A DNA stretch of 62,927 nt from Capniomyces stellatus (GCA_001661515.1 LUVW01000049.1:1-62927), one strand, 5' to 3'. Positions 47,131 through 59,166 are shown, counted from the first letter of the stretch. The notes: generated by a model not told the origin, from the sequence alone. Translations and numbers: made by a program.

Positions 47131-49920
47131 ATGTTGTGGCGGTTTGGATTTCATCATGTTTCAAAGGTGGAGGTGCTGTTAGATAAGGAGGAGGGTACAA
47201 CGCTAGGAGAGCTGCTTCAAGAGGAAGATTTGATGCAAGAGGTGAATTCGCACAACCATAAACTAATGGATTTTTTATCGGATCCAAAGGTGATCAGACA
47301 GCTTGTAGATATAATAGCAGATGGAGATTCGGTGGAGGAGAAGAAAGAGATGATATTGGCTAGTGATATATTGACAAGTGACAATTGGGCGTTAAGAGAT
47401 GGGCTGATAGCAGGGTGTATGACAGAAAGTTCAGAGGGAGTAAAGGAGGAGGAAGAGGGAGTAAGAGAAGAGGAGGAGAGGGTAAAGGAGGAGGAAGAGA
47501 GAGTAAGAGAAGAGGAGGAGACAAAGAAAGAGGTAGTAAGAGAAGGGGAGGAAGGGGTAGTGAGAGAGGAGGCAATAGGAAATATAAAGGAAGAGGGAGT
47601 AGGAGAAGGGGAAGAGGAAACAATAAAAGAGATTGAAAAAGAGGAGATAAAAGAAAACAATTTGGAGCGACTATGGGGGATATTGAAGGATAAGGAAAAG
47701 AAAATGGATGATATAAAGGCGAGTTGTTTTGCACAAGTGTTTGGGATGTTATTGCAGTACAAAAAGAAGGAAGTTTTGGAGTTTATTAAGCAGCAAGAGG
47801 AGGTGGTGAAGGTTCTGCTGCAGCATTTGGATAAGGCGATGATAGTGGATTTGTTGTTGAAGCTGATAGGGATAGAGGACAATGCAAGTGTAAATAGCAA
47901 TAATGAAAATGGAGGAAGTGGAGGAAATGGGGGGAAAGAAATAGGAATAGTAGAGTGGCTAAGTGAACAGAATCTGATTCTGCATCTGGTGGATCAGCTG
48001 AGTCCTCAGAACGATGAAGAGACGCATTCGATAGGAGCACAAGTACTGCTTGACCTGATAGTGATTACGCAGTGTTCAGAGAACAGCAGCAACATGGGAG
48101 TGGAAAACAAGAGTTTGGGAACAAAAGCTTTGGGGCATCAAAGCTCAGGAAGCGGATACCTGATCAGACAGCTGAAAAGTTACGAAATGATGAATCGGTT
48201 GGTGAGCTACATGCTGGACAGCGACGAGCCAATAGCAACATCGGCACTGGTCAACGGAGTATTTATTTTGATTGAGCTGATCAGGCGGAGTTGCAGCGAA
48301 GCCGAAAACGAAAACGAAATTGAAAACGAAAACGAAAACGAAACTGAAAACGAAACTGAAAACCAAAACGAAAACAAGGACGAGGACGAGAACGAGAACG
48401 AAACTGAAACTGGTAAAAACAATGAAAACAAGAACATTGACGGTGGTTTGAACAAAGGAATGGATTTGGACCAATCACTGAGCTCCAATTCCAACTCTAA
48501 CTCTAACCTTGATTCTGGGTGCGAAATGGGCACAGACCTCATTGATCTGATGAAGGTGGTTTGCAAGCGAGTCGACAGACTAGTTCAACTGCTGGTCACC
48601 CCCCGGTCTGCCAACACCCCAGTCAACACCACCCACGGCCCGCACGTCCCCCTGGGCTTTGAACGTCTTCGCGTATGTGAGCTGCTGGCCGAACTGCTAC
48701 ACTGCTCAACCATGCCTTGTCTGAACACTTATCCGACATCTGGCGCCACCACCGATCGTCTCACTTCATCCGCCGATCAGGGAAAATCAGCCAATCATGA
48801 CACATCAGCCAATCAAATCGGTTCAGCCAATCAGGACAAATCAGCCGATCAGGACACATCAGCCAATCAAAATGTTTTGTCCAATCAGGATAAATCAGCT
48901 GATCAAAACGTTTCGACCAATCAGGTCACTGATATCATTCCTATTGGTGTACGGCTGCGTAAGCTATACGTGGAGAAAAATGTGCTGCAGCAGTGCGTCG
49001 ACCTGTTCTTCAACTACCCCTGGAACAACTTTCTGCACTCGGTGATGTACGACATTCTGCACCAAGTGTTGACTCTGCCTCTTGACGATCCCTCAAACGT
49101 TGATCTGCTCGTCAATCTCTTCACTCACGTCAACCTTACCGATAGAATCATCCAGGCCGACTGCCTCAACTCTGCCTCTGCTCCTGTCCGTCTTGGCTAC
49201 ATGGGCCACCTTATGGGCATTGCTGAGGAAATCGTCCGTTTGCTTGACCTACATGGCTCCATTTTGCTGCCTCTCTTTGGCAACAATTTTGCCTTTGACC
49301 AATGGCAACTCTTTGTTGACAATGCCCTTAAAGATGCAAAAGATCGCGATTTGATCCAATCATCTAATCTCAATTCCAATTTTTCTGCAAATCCCAGTCC
49401 CAGTCCCAGTCCCAGTCCTAGCCCCAGTCCTGATTCAAGCCCCCCTTCCAGCCCCGGTATAAGCCCCAGTCCTGATTCAAACCCAAATCTAATTTCCGAA
49501 CCAAATTCAATTCCAATTTCTGATTCAAATACAATTTATTCCTCATCTTCTTCATCTTCTCCTTCATCTTCATCTCCTTCTTCACCATCACCATCATCTT
49601 CTTCTTCTTCTTCTTCTGTTTCTCCTCCAGATATTTCCTCCAATTTTGATCCCAACCCAATTTCTCTTGCCCTAACTACTCGAAACTCTGATATTGATAT
49701 TGATATTGATATTGATGATGTTGATATTGATGTTGATGTTGATAATATTGATGATATTGATGATATTGATGTTGACGATGTTGATGATATTATCACCAAT
49801 ACCATCACTAAAAATAATACCAATGGTAATAACAATGACAATGACAATGATATTCTTCTTTCCTCTTCTGATTCTTTTTCCACTTCTCCCACCAACATTT
49901 CTAATCCTCCAAATCTATAA
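47131..49920 (+). CDS. Sit4-associated (SAPS-domain) phosphatase regulatory subunit
   Basis: Intronless ORF of 929 residues starting at MLWRFGFHHVSKVEVLLDKE, which is the conserved start of SAPS proteins (F/W-RFGF...S.....L..EE..TLEELLDE.DL). Family members (Sap155/Sap190, pombe Ekc1, animal PP6R) are helical-repeat subunits that hold PP6/Sit4 phosphatase and target it in G1/S, TOR signalling and trafficking. Helical SAPS segments continue through about residue 740 (WALRDGLIAGCMTES, SYEMMNRLVSYMLDSDEP, NFLHSVMYDILHQVLTLPLD, RLGYMGHLMGIAEEIVRLL, DQWQLFVDNALKD). Several low-complexity inserts interrupt it: poly-Glu (about 105-160), an Asn-Glu repeat (about 390-430), a Ser-Ala-Asn-Gln-Asp repeat (about 555-605), then Ser-Pro and Asp-Ile/Asp-Val runs in the tail. 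Its 5' half is purine-rich and its 3' half pyrimidine-rich. Confidence 0.92.
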   Translation: MLWRFGFHHVSKVEVLLDKEEGTTLGELLQEEDLMQEVNSHNHKLMDFLSDPKVIRQLVDIIADGDSVEEKKEMILASDILTSDNWALRDGLIAGCMTESSEGVKEEEEGVREEEERVKEEEERVREEEETKKEVVREGEEGVVREEAIGNIKEEGVGEGEEETIKEIEKEEIKENNLERLWGILKDKEKKMDDIKASCFAQVFGMLLQYKKKEVLEFIKQQEEVVKVLLQHLDKAMIVDLLLKLIGIEDNASVNSNNENGGSGGNGGKEIGIVEWLSEQNLILHLVDQLSPQNDEETHSIGAQVLLDLIVITQCSENSSNMGVENKSLGTKALGHQSSGSGYLIRQLKSYEMMNRLVSYMLDSDEPIATSALVNGVFILIELIRRSCSEAENENEIENENENETENETENQNENKDEDENENETETGKNNENKNIDGGLNKGMDLDQSLSSNSNSNSNLDSGCEMGTDLIDLMKVVCKRVDRLVQLLVTPRSANTPVNTTHGPHVPLGFERLRVCELLAELLHCSTMPCLNTYPTSGATTDRLTSSADQGKSANHDTSANQIGSANQDKSADQDTSANQNVLSNQDKSADQNVSTNQVTDIIPIGVRLRKLYVEKNVLQQCVDLFFNYPWNNFLHSVMYDILHQVLTLPLDDPSNVDLLVNLFTHVNLTDRIIQADCLNSASAPVRLGYMGHLMGIAEEIVRLLDLHGSILLPLFGNNFAFDQWQLFVDNALKDAKDRDLIQSSNLNSNFSANPSPSPSPSPSPSPDSSPPSSPGISPSPDSNPNLISEPNSIPISDSNTIYSSSSSSSPSSSSPSSPSPSSSSSSSSVSPPDISSNFDPNPISLALTTRNSDIDIDIDIDDVDIDVDVDNIDDIDDIDVDDVDDIITNTITKNNTNGNNNDNDNDILLSSSDSFSTSPTNISNPPNL

Positions 49921-51526
49921 CCCATTTTTCATAACCTTTCTTTACCATTCTTTACTTTACCATTCTTTACTTTACTATTCTTTACTTTACTATTCTTTAC
50001 CATTCTTTACTTTACTATTCTTTACTTTACTTTACTATTCTTTCTCTGTTCTTTTCTCAACTTATTCTATTCATTTCTCAACAAAAATAGAACTACCTAA
50101 CACACCAACACACTACTTTTATCTTCTTTTTGTTCTAATCCAACCGGATTTCATTGGTTTTTCTTTTCTCTTTTCTTTCCAGTTTTATACTCAGCTCTTG
50201 CTCCTTTATTCCCCATTCGCTTATTTATCTATTTCCTCTTGATTTTGGCTCTTAATTCTATTTCCTATTGGCCTGCTTTATTTTATCAATCCCTTCAATT
50301 ATAAATTTCCATTTGTTTACCTTTTATTTCTGTGTACTTTACTTTGTCCATTAAATAACTCGGCCATTTTTATCGCCATCTTTATTTCAGCTCCATAATA
50401 ACACATCTACCCACCTTATCTTGGTACTACATGGACAACACTGTACACAATTAACCTACTCGTTTCTCCCCATACACTTGTCAAACACACAACCCCACTA
50501 CGCCTATCTCTATAGTTTACTCTATAGCTCACATACATTTATCGTACACTCCCTTTTTTTTTCTCCCAAGTGTGCCAATTCATTAGTCCTGCTACCCGCT
50601 ATTATCATTTTTCTTTTTAATATGCACATAATCGCAACTAACCATAAAAACAGCTTTAAATACAACTATAAATACAAGTATATGTGTCCAAGCTGTCTTA
50701 GTCTAATTATACAATGGTCTAGACAATGTCGGGAACACGTTCTATCCGCTTTCCTTGCTTCATTTTCCTCTCACTTGTCCAATTAATTACGCTTTTTGTT
50801 TTTTGACTTTGTCGATTAAACCTTGCTATTAATACCATCTTATCAGTTTGTAGTTTGTATAACCTACTCGCTCTATTTTATATTTTTTTAATGTAAATTA
50901 TTTGGGGGGTTTTTTTTTAATACTTGGGAGGCTGGAGGTGGATATTGGTAGCTAGTGTGATGTTTAGTAGGACTCTAACTTATAGCCAACTCGTTTGTAA
51001 ACAACTTGCACTCATCAATACAAAACATTCTTGAAACAAAGAATAATAGTTTGTCGTTGCAGTTGTAGCTGTATGCTGTTTCTTTCCTTGCACTCGATAA
51101 CAATGGTAAAGGTACTGGGCGCTTTACACCATTATCCGACGCTTGCTCAAAACAAACTTAAATACGTTCAGTAGTATTCATTTGCCTCGCAAAAGTACCA
51201 ATCCCATGTTTTTATGTTGAAGGTTTTGCAGATAATGAAAATTTAGGCAAATCATCCATGTTTGTGTAAAAAAAAAAAAAAGGTCATTTTTAGTTTAGCC
51301 TTAACTTCTTTATCAAACAATACCACATAATAGAGCGTAAGCTTTGATTTTATATTCGAGTTTTCAAATTATATATTATATTATATTTATATATTTATTG
51401 TTTATTTGTTTATTTGTTTATTGAAGCGTAGGCGTAGGCGTATCATTGTTGTTTTAGCATAGTACTTTGGAAATACAAGATAACTTTATTTGAAATATAG
51501 GACAATTTAATCGAATTAGATTGTAA
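49921..51526. other. 3' region of SAPS gene and intergenic
   Basis: Strongly T/C-rich to about 50600 with the TTCTTTACTTTACTA repeat annotated separately. No gene recognised. An A-run at 51269-51282 and TATATTA repeats at 51368-51400. Confidence 0.55.
49938..50046 (+). repeat. Imperfect TTCTTTACTTTACYA tandem repeat
   Basis: About seven imperfect 15-16 bp units in the presumed 3' UTR of the SAPS gene, wholly pyrimidine/A. Comparable in position to the Pkc1 and septin 3' repeats. Confidence 0.8.
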
Positions 51527-51626
51527 AATGTGTAATCATTCAGCCGAATTGATGTCGATTAGCTATTTACGTTTTACATCCATTAGCAGACCTTGTTTGG
51601 AACTCTTTTTCGGATTTGAAGCGAAA

Positions 51627-51844
51627 ATGGCAGAAAAAGAAAAAGGAAATAGAAAAAAAAGGATTTTCAATAAATCAGAGAAAAGGCAAGGTGGTAAAAG
51701 CAAAGATTGGAGGGCAAAGTAAGAACAGCTTTTGGAAATAATTCCCGCTTGTCTGATTGAATGCTTTAAAGTGTTACTCGTTTTATATTATTATGATTTA
51801 TTTATTTTAGCTTGGAATTAGAAAACGATGATGAATATAATTAG
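51627..51844 (+). CDS. Possible tiny basic protein, two exons
   Basis: Exon 51627-51718 (donor GTAAGA) joins in phase to 51811-51844 after TTATTTTAG. It gives a 41-residue product with a Lys/Arg-rich body (MAEKEKGNRKKRIFNKSEKR) and an acidic tail (LELENDDEYN). An in-frame ATG at 51528 would make it 74 residues. The short second exon that ends properly at TAG after a strong acceptor argues for a real gene, but composition is biased and no family is recognised. Confidence 0.3.
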
Positions 51845-52690
51845 CGCTTGCAACTAAAAATAACGAAATCATTATAACAATAACAATAATAATAAGCCAA
51901 ATTTATGAATAAAAAGAAAAAAAGAAAAAAAGAAAAAAAGAAAAAAAGAAAAAAAGAAAATCCAAATCCAAATCCAAATCCATAAAAGAAATCGAAAAAA
52001 TAAAACTAAATCAAAGCTAAACAATGCACATTCTGAATCCTATTATTAGCAAAACGTTTAGCAACTAATTAAAGAGTCTTTTACGCACAATTTGATTCTA
52101 GCTATTTGAATTATAAACAAAAGCCTGAAAAATAAATAAAGAGCATTTGGTAAAAGAGCAAAAAAAAGGCTAGGTGGATGGGCGATAAAAACGTAAATTT
52201 GATTATTTTATTTTGCTCTCCAGGTTCAAGTCTATTAGACTAAATAGTCAATCATAAAGGAGGCCAGCGTTCAACCAAAGGTACAATACACAGCATTCGA
52301 TTAAGGCTAGGTGATGATAGAGCAGAAACAATCTACTAGGAAAGCTGTAGAAATAAAGGACAACAGCATATTCTGTTTTGCTTTAATTTGTCAGGACTGG
52401 CTTGTTAAACTAGCTTTGCACTTTATAATTAAATGGGTATAAAAATAGTGAAAGCAGGAAATTGGATTTATCATTAATAAAACAAATAAAAAAACAGAGA
52501 GCAAAAGTCAAAATAAAAAAAAATAAAAGCAATACAAAACAAAGTAAAAGAGAATATAATACTTAGGTCTCTAGTTTTATTTCTAAAAAAGTAACAGGTA
52601 TAAATAATAAAACATATAGCTTTATATTTAGAAGACATCTATCTATCACTAATAAGACGTACACATAGGTAAATAAGAGAATATATGAAA
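51845..52690. other. A-rich intergenic region with tandem GAAAAAAA units
   Basis: AAAAAGAA repeats (51914-51960) followed by CAAATC repeats (51961-51982). A-rich leader of the septin gene; no gene. Confidence 0.6.
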
Positions 52691-54082
52691 ATGACCAGCC
52701 AGCCAACAGTAAGTCAATCAGCATAGATTTAAGTAGAGTCGTGTAGAAAGAGTCAAGTAGATTGAGATTGAAACCCAGAGAAGGGAGGGAAAAAAAACAA
52801 CTTGCCCTCGTAAATAGACTTGCATGTACTTTTATTTATCTTGTGGGATGTTGGATTAAGAAACTACAAAAAGAAAAGTAAAGAAAAGAAGAGTAAAGAA
52901 AAGAAAAGTAAAGAAAAGATGGAAACTTGTAGTGACAAGAATAAATAAATAAATGAATAAATAAATGAAACATGTAGGCAGTATTGCACGACTATGTAGG
53001 GTTTGACAATGTTACGCAGCAAATGGAGCGAAAGTTCCTTAAGCGTGGACTCAACTTCAACATTATTCTAGTTGGTAAGTAAAAGAAAGATGAGAGATAA
53101 AATGAAAAAGAAAAGAAAAGGTAGAGTAGAGTATAGTAGATGTGTAAATGTAGGAGAGGATAGTTAAAAAGGAAACAATAAATGTACAAACTAAATAGGG
53201 GAATCCGGGATGGGGAAATCAACGCTGGTAAACACGATATTTGCAGGGCATTTGGCAGAGAGCCAGGGTAGACGTACAGTCCAATCGCAGCAGCGCAAGA
53301 CAACAGAGATCGTGCCAACAGCACAGGTGATTGAAGAGAACAATGTAACTCTTCGATTAACGGTGGTAGACACACCAGGATTTGGAGACCAAACCAACAA
53401 TGAAGGATGCTGGGTGCCAGTAATCAAATACATCAAGGATCAACATGCAGCGTACCTTGAAAGAGAACTGAAGCCACAGAGAGAAAGGTCAATCAACGAC
53501 ACCAGAGTCCACGCCTGCTTGTACTTTTTGAACCCAGGAAGCAAAGGACTACGACCAGTTGACATTGAGGTTCTCAAGCGTCTCACCGAAGTCGTCAATG
53601 TCATCCCTGTGCTTTCAAAGGCCGACTCAACCACCCTTGACGAAAGGCTGCTGTTTAAAAAGAGAATCAAGGAGGAATTGGCTCTCCACAGAATCCAGGT
53701 CTACCCTTATGCTAGCGAGGAGGACGATGACGAGGATATTTTGCTTAACAACAAAATCAGAGACCTTTCGCCATTCGCTGTTGTTGGTTCAGAAAATATC
53801 TTCAACGAAAACGGCTCTTTGATTCGTGGACGCCGCCATTCCTGGGGAATTATCAATGTTGACAACCCTGAACATTGCGACTTTATCCACCTAAGAAACT
53901 TTATGCTCAGAACCCATCTCTACGACCTAATCGAAGTCACTGCTCAAAGACACTACGAGTCTTTCCGCACCCAACAGCTTCGCCAAATCAAGGAAATGAG
54001 AGCTGCCCAGGCCCAAGGTGCCTCCCAAATGGCCCAGCAAATCCAACCTGCCCAAAACAATTTGTTTAAACAACAAGCCTAA
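52691..54082 (+). CDS. Septin (Cdc11/AspA-like group)
   Basis: GTP-binding cytoskeletal protein that assembles into hetero-oligomeric filaments at the septum. Exons 52691-52708 (six codons, donor GTAAGT), 52978-53074 and 53199-54082 join in phase to 332 residues. Motifs: YVGFDNVTQQMERKFLKRGL (septin start), P-loop GESGMGKST spanning the exon 2/3 join, VVDTPGFGDQ (G3), SKAD (G4), then the septin unique element RGRRHSWGIINVDNPEHCDF. Loop wording (VEVLKRL..VVNVIPVLSKADS) is closest to the Cdc11/AspA group. The protein stops soon after the G domain with an Ala/Gln-rich tail, so it lacks the usual long C-terminal coiled coil. Confidence 0.93.
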
Positions 54083-54129
54083 TTCCTCAATCTCCTATTA
54101 TTCCTTTTCTTTTTTTTCCCCTTCCTCCC

Positions 54130-54185
<56 letters not shown>

Positions 54186-54524
54186 ACCCCTCTACCTCTC
54201 TATCCTTCCTCTTTTTTTCTTTTACCAATCAACTTTTCTCTTCAACTTTACTTCCTTTATATAATTAATACTACCGTTTTATTATCGAATAAAATAAAAT
54301 AATGACACCATGCTCGCAAATCCCTATCAAAATTGCCCAAAACCAACTAGCACAACAGTTGACATGCTAAATTTGATATTTGACACGCTAAATAACATTT
54401 ACGGCACAATAAAAAAACATAAATGGCATAATAAATAACACAAATGGCACAATAAAAAACGTTTACGGCACAATAAATAACATTAATGGCCCAGTAAACA
54501 ACAGCTCATACAACATGGTTTCCT
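54083..54524. other. Convergent 3' spacer with repeats
   Basis: Septin 3' region: pyrimidine-only (TC)n tract 54132-54185, then a 21-bp tandem repeat 54394-54499 next to the 3' end of the Acinus-like gene. Confidence 0.65.
54394..54499. repeat. 21-bp tandem repeat, five imperfect copies
   Basis: Units of the form AACATTTACGGCACAATAAAA alternate between TTTACGG and AAATGG/TAATGG cores. They lie in the spacer between the converging septin and Acinus-like genes. Confidence 0.85.
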
Positions 54525-55981
54525 TTAGTTTGACTCAAGTCTCGTCTTCTTCATTCTAACTTGTTCCTCTGACAACGGTCTGTAGTACAAACAAGGCTTA
54601 GCCATTGTTCTCTTCCTGTCATCATTCGTTGGTCTGTACTCGTCGGCTCCTCCATTTCTGGCTCCACCCGTCCCCGTAGATTCGTTGCTTGGTCTTCTTA
54701 GGCTGCTAGTACTGATGTTTTTGGCAACGTTACTGATGCTACCTCCCATTCTGTTGACGTCACCGCTGTTTTCCAATAGCTCAACTCCACACATGTTTTT
54801 TTTATCCGAGTCTGTTCGAACCAACTCAACCCTTTTCCCTTCGCTGCGGGCTGTTTCCTCTGCATCAATAAGCTCCATCATCCGACTAGCGCTAATATAC
54901 CCACACTCAAGCGCTGGTCGCTCATTGGATGGGAAATGTACCCCATTAATCCCATTATATGCCGCCTCTGCACCACTGATATCCTCGTACTATACAACAT
55001 AATTCACTCAACTCGGTTACATGCCAACATTTTTATTTTATTTCATTTCATTTCATAAAAACTAACCTCTACATAGCACCTTGATTTTATCGAGTTTATC
55101 CAGAAATCCTTTCGTTTGCCAAACTTGTCAACAAACTCAAACAGCTGCTTTGTTGTTAACGGTCTGACCAGGTTCTTGATATATATTGCGCTCCTTGCTT
55201 TTGCTATTTTTATCATTAAATATCACATCATAGCGTCAGTTAACTCCGCCTAAAAACACCTCTTTCTTCGTTTATTGCCTCTATATTGTTGCTACCTTCT
55301 TGGTCAGACTCTTGCACAGGATCTTGGTGCTCCGTTTCTATACCCTTCACGTTACTCCCCTCCTCATCCTCTCCAGTGGCTACCATAGCCTCTTGGCTAT
55401 CTGCTTCATCCTCTTGCTTCAGCTCTGGCTCTTTCATATCATCCACTTCATCTTTTACACCGTCATCTTTTTTTTCCACCTCTTCCATAGTCACTGATTC
55501 TATCACAAACTCCTTTTCTTTGTGGATTTCCACCTTCTCCTCAACAGCATGGCTGTTTTCAATGCCTTCCATCTCTGTGTTCCTTGTCTCCCCACTTTCT
55601 GTTTCCTCATTGCTGTTCATTTCCTCGTCTTTGTGCTCTTTCTCTACATCACCCTTTGCTACACCTCCCTCTTCATTCTTGCTCGCAGTTACTATAAAAT
55701 GTTTTTATTGTTATTGTTTTGGTATTTTAGTATTCAAATCCTCTCCTGCCATTTAAGCAAACAAATTATCCTGGACACAAAGCAATTCTAGCCTCTTCAA
55801 AATATTATTAAATACCCTGTGCATCGCATCCTTCTTCTACTACCGCCCCTCTCTCCTGACTAATCACTTCCTCAAGCCTAGCCACCAACTCCTTCTTTAG
55901 CCCTTTTGTAGACAAGCCCCTGTCTGTCAGCTCCTTTTTTAAATCTGTAACTTTAAGATTTTGAATATCATCCAAGGTCAT
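54525..55981 (-). CDS. Acinus-like protein: SAP domain, acidic linker, RRM and RSB motif
   Basis: Minus-strand exons 55981-55816, 55691-55260, 55203-55067 and 54989-54525 join in phase to 399 residues. The N-terminal SAP motif (LKVTDLKKELTDRGLSTKGL followed by KKELVARLEE) binds DNA/RNA. The middle (residues about 56-195) is an acidic Glu/Asp-rich linker. The RRM-like domain begins RSAIYIKNLVRPLTTKQLFE and contains KDFWINSIKSRCYVEYEDIS. The C-terminus has MAKPCLYYRPLSEEQVRMKK, the RSB motif through which Acinus binds RNPS1 and SAP18 to form the ASAP complex near exon junctions. An in-frame TTG lies upstream of the chosen ATG. The length is far shorter than animal Acinus but normal for a compact fungal homologue. 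Confidence 0.85.
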
Positions 55982-57250
55982 GTTTTCTAATTTATTCTTC
56001 AATGTTATCTTTCTCAAGTAATATTACTTTTTGCTTTCAATCGCCGTTAATGTTTCTAATGTTCCTAATGCTATTATTCTGTTGGTATCAAAGCTCTTGT
56101 TTTTAGAATCCAACCCCATGTACTAAACTTTTAAATCGTTTTGGATTATTCTTAACTTTTACGTGTTTTTTACTTGCAATTTACTGAATTTTCTAAATTA
56201 ATTTTCTCGCTTTTTATTGTACAACCAACCATTTGGGTTCTGCTTTTAACCCGGCTTGATTTTATCTAAATGAATTACAACAAAAGTTACAAAAGTTACA
56301 AAGCCAACATATCTCTAGCTATGCACACAAGTAACAATCAAGAAAGCTTTAATGCTACCATCTCAAGCAAACAGCCCCTCTCCCCTCTCCCCGAAAATTC
56401 ACGGCGACAAATACTCACGAAATCATAAATTTAAAAGCCGGTCCACCCATATCAGCTACTACAGCACCGCTCACCTCTATTAAACACAAATTCATTACCT
56501 GAGTTTTAGTATATAAGATGGCTTGACATTAGAATCCCAGTATAAAAAAAACATAACTATGATACATAATCGTTTTGGCTCTCCATCACTTGACTTGTTA
56601 ATGTTGCTTTTACTCTGAAAAATACATTGACTTCTTCCCTTTAGTCTCAACCACAACTTGCTTTACTACACTACACCGTCTACTTTGGCTTTGAGTAATC
56701 GAGGTCGTTATAAAGTTTTATTAAGCTCTGAAGACCAAGATAATAGTTGTATGCATATTAAAGATCTGTCAAAAGCGCACTGTACTATAAAAACAACCAA
56801 GTATATCTGGCTGGATGGTACGCAGCAAACGCACGATTAAAAGTACCTCAAATTAGTGCTAAATAGGGGGGGCATAAACCAACCCATACACTCTTTCTCC
56901 GCACTAAAGAACCAGTGTATCTTAACGCGCATGAATACAAGTCATATGTAGTAATAAATACCACATATAGTCTATGTGTGTAAATTTGGAGTTATAATAA
57001 AGTTTATAAAGCAAATAGATGGCATATACTTTTAGTAAGTAAAAAAAATGTCTAAAATGGTCTAGATTGCAAAATTTATAGTCACCAAGTCCCATAATGG
57101 AACCACTATTAGTACCCATCAATGGGAATTATGGGTTTCCATTTCTGAATGGCATATAACAGATATTGCGCAAATGCAACATTCGAGTAGAAGTATTAAC
57201 CAGCGGCAAGGACAAAAACAGAGTTTAAAATACAATATAACTGCAGCAAT
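55982..57250. other. Intergenic, 1.3 kb
   Basis: Upstream region of the Acinus-like gene and downstream region of the Ypi1-like gene. AT-rich; the short ORF at 56658-56840 shows no protein-like pattern. Confidence 0.55.
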
Positions 57251-57818
57251 TTAAAAACGCTCATACTCGTTTGGACTACCCTCGTGATCACAAGAATCAC
57301 AAGAAGAATTTCCATTGTCTGATTCAGAATCTGATTCATCCCAGGACCGTTGCTTTTTAAAAATACAGCATACTAAAATTGTATATAATATGAACACGTT
57401 TAAATTTTTATTGCATTTTAGTTTGTTTCAACCCAGAAATAAAAAAAAGAATATGCGACCCACCCTTGCTCCTTTTCTTGTTCATGTGCTCATTATCAAT
57501 CGTATCCTCTGTCCATCTTATTCTAGGTCCGGGTTGGTGTTCAGGCAAAGAATTGGTGCCATTTTCGTTTAAAGACTGCCCTCTTAGGTACAAAACGCCA
57601 TAATTTCTACGGGCAGGGGCTTGCTGGTTTGATTCGATGACTGTGGTGTTGGAACCAACACTAGGCGACGGTCGATTTATGATCCTTTCGTGTCTAGAAT
57701 TTGGTGTATTACTCTGCGTAGATGTATCCCTTGTAAATACTCCATGTTCTCCTAAATGGTTTTCGTTAGCTTCGATATTCCTGGGAATGAGATTTCGGTT
57801 ATAGTACTCGGAAGACAT
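57251..57818 (-). CDS. YPI1: Protein phosphatase 1 inhibitor, Ypi1/PPP1R11 family
   Basis: Exons 57818-57464 and 57372-57251 (donor GTGGGT) join in phase to 158 residues. The conserved core sits at the junction: PRIRWTEDTIDNEHMNKKRS from exon 1 joined to KVCCIFKKQRSWDESDSES. The RIRW (RVxW-type) motif contacts PP1. N- and C-termini are polar and probably disordered, as in the family (yeast Ypi1 155 residues). It binds and modulates Glc7/PP1, mostly in the nucleus. Confidence 0.9.
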
Positions 57819-58919
57819 TACGATTCAAAGCCTGTGGTGTGGTGTGGTTTGGTGTGGTTTATGTACAAACATAAAACCTATACTTGCACTTGCAATTTAA
57901 ATGTAATTTTAAAATAAGATTGTGGATTGTATTGATTAAAATTTCAACAATTTATATTTGAATTAACGCTATTTAATTGAATAGTTTTATGAAAAACAAC
58001 GTAGTCAGTAGTGGTGGTTGGAAACAATAGATTGCGATAATCTTAACGAGCAATTAATATAAAATAAACTAATGTATGATCAAGGGAGTTGTTTCAAATA
58101 AAAAAAAATTCATTAATGAAAATAAAAAAAACAACTAAAGTTCTATTAATTCAAATCTAAAATTGCTAAATTTCTGCATTTGTCACCCCATTTATCATTG
58201 GTCAATGGGTTTATAACCGACAGTACTAATAAAAGACTTGCATTTCAAAGTTTAAATAAAGTGTCTATTTTTTTAAATTGCAAAAACATCAAGAAACACA
58301 AATTAGCAAAAAAAGCTACTAATAGAGAAGCTTATGGAATTACAAAATTACAAAACCAAAAAAGCCCAAAAACTCCACGATACCTCTACTGCTATAATAT
58401 AAAGTAAGTGACGCTAAAAGCTAAATCCCAAAAATTTAAAATGGAGGCTTCTGTAAGCTTCCTATTAATTAAAATTAAACCATCAACTATCTAAGGATTA
58501 GATAGCGATCAAACCAATATTTGAGATAAACTGATTTATTTAGGTAGGGCAAAATCTCGTCTATTTATAATAATTGAAAGTGTAAAATTAATAGAAATAG
58601 AAATAGAAATAGAAATAGAAATACATATAAAAATAAACATAAATAAGTAATAAAAATAAATAATAAAAGTAAATAAATAAAAATTAAATAAAATAAAATT
58701 AAATTAAAATTAAAATATATAGGTAAGGTCTCTGAATTTGGAATCTTTACCACTTTTCTTTTTGCAAATGCTCGACCGCTTAAATTTAAGTATTAATTTA
58801 AAACTATCTTTAAATTTAGTTAGTACTAAATAAAGTTATAATAACTATCAAAAAATCATCACTGCTTATTATCATTAGGTATGCAGAATGAAACAGTTAA
58901 TAAAAACAACGAGGAAGCT
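57819..58919. other. AT-rich spacer before retroelement cluster
   Basis: Short GTGTGGT repeats just upstream of the Ypi1-like gene (57837-57860), then an A/T-rich stretch with (ATAGAA)n at 58591-58622 and further ATAAA-type repeats. No gene accepted. Confidence 0.55.
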
Positions 58920-59156
58920 TGTCAGGACTAGAAAACTAAGTATTATATTGTTTATTTTAAATATTAAATGACTTGGGCTTATTTTATTAAAACGTGAAAA
59001 AAACATAAAATCCTAAACTATTTATACATTTTAAAACTAAATAAAAAATAGAAAATTATTAAAAGAATAAATGGCAAAACGCCAAGAGCTTGGCATTTTA
59101 TAATTTAACTAAAAGTGTATGAATTTTTGGTGGAATGACATGATTGGATCATGACA
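58920..59156 (-). repeat. LTR, family B, solo (237 bp)
   Basis: The minus strand reads TGTCATGATCC...CTGACA, matching the LTR at 62302-62571 with many substitutions. No internal region is attached and no 5-bp target duplication is visible (AAGCT before, CCTAC after). It is therefore an old solo LTR or one altered by recombination. Confidence 0.8.
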
Positions 59157-59166
59157 CCTACTACTG

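Noticed and set aside
47217..47900. 227-codon Ser/Phe-rich minus-strand ORF
   Set aside because: Antisense of the Glu-rich part of the SAPS gene.
58180..58407. 75-codon Lys/Asn-rich plus-strand ORF
   Set aside because: Next to simple-sequence DNA; no recognisable domain or splice partners.
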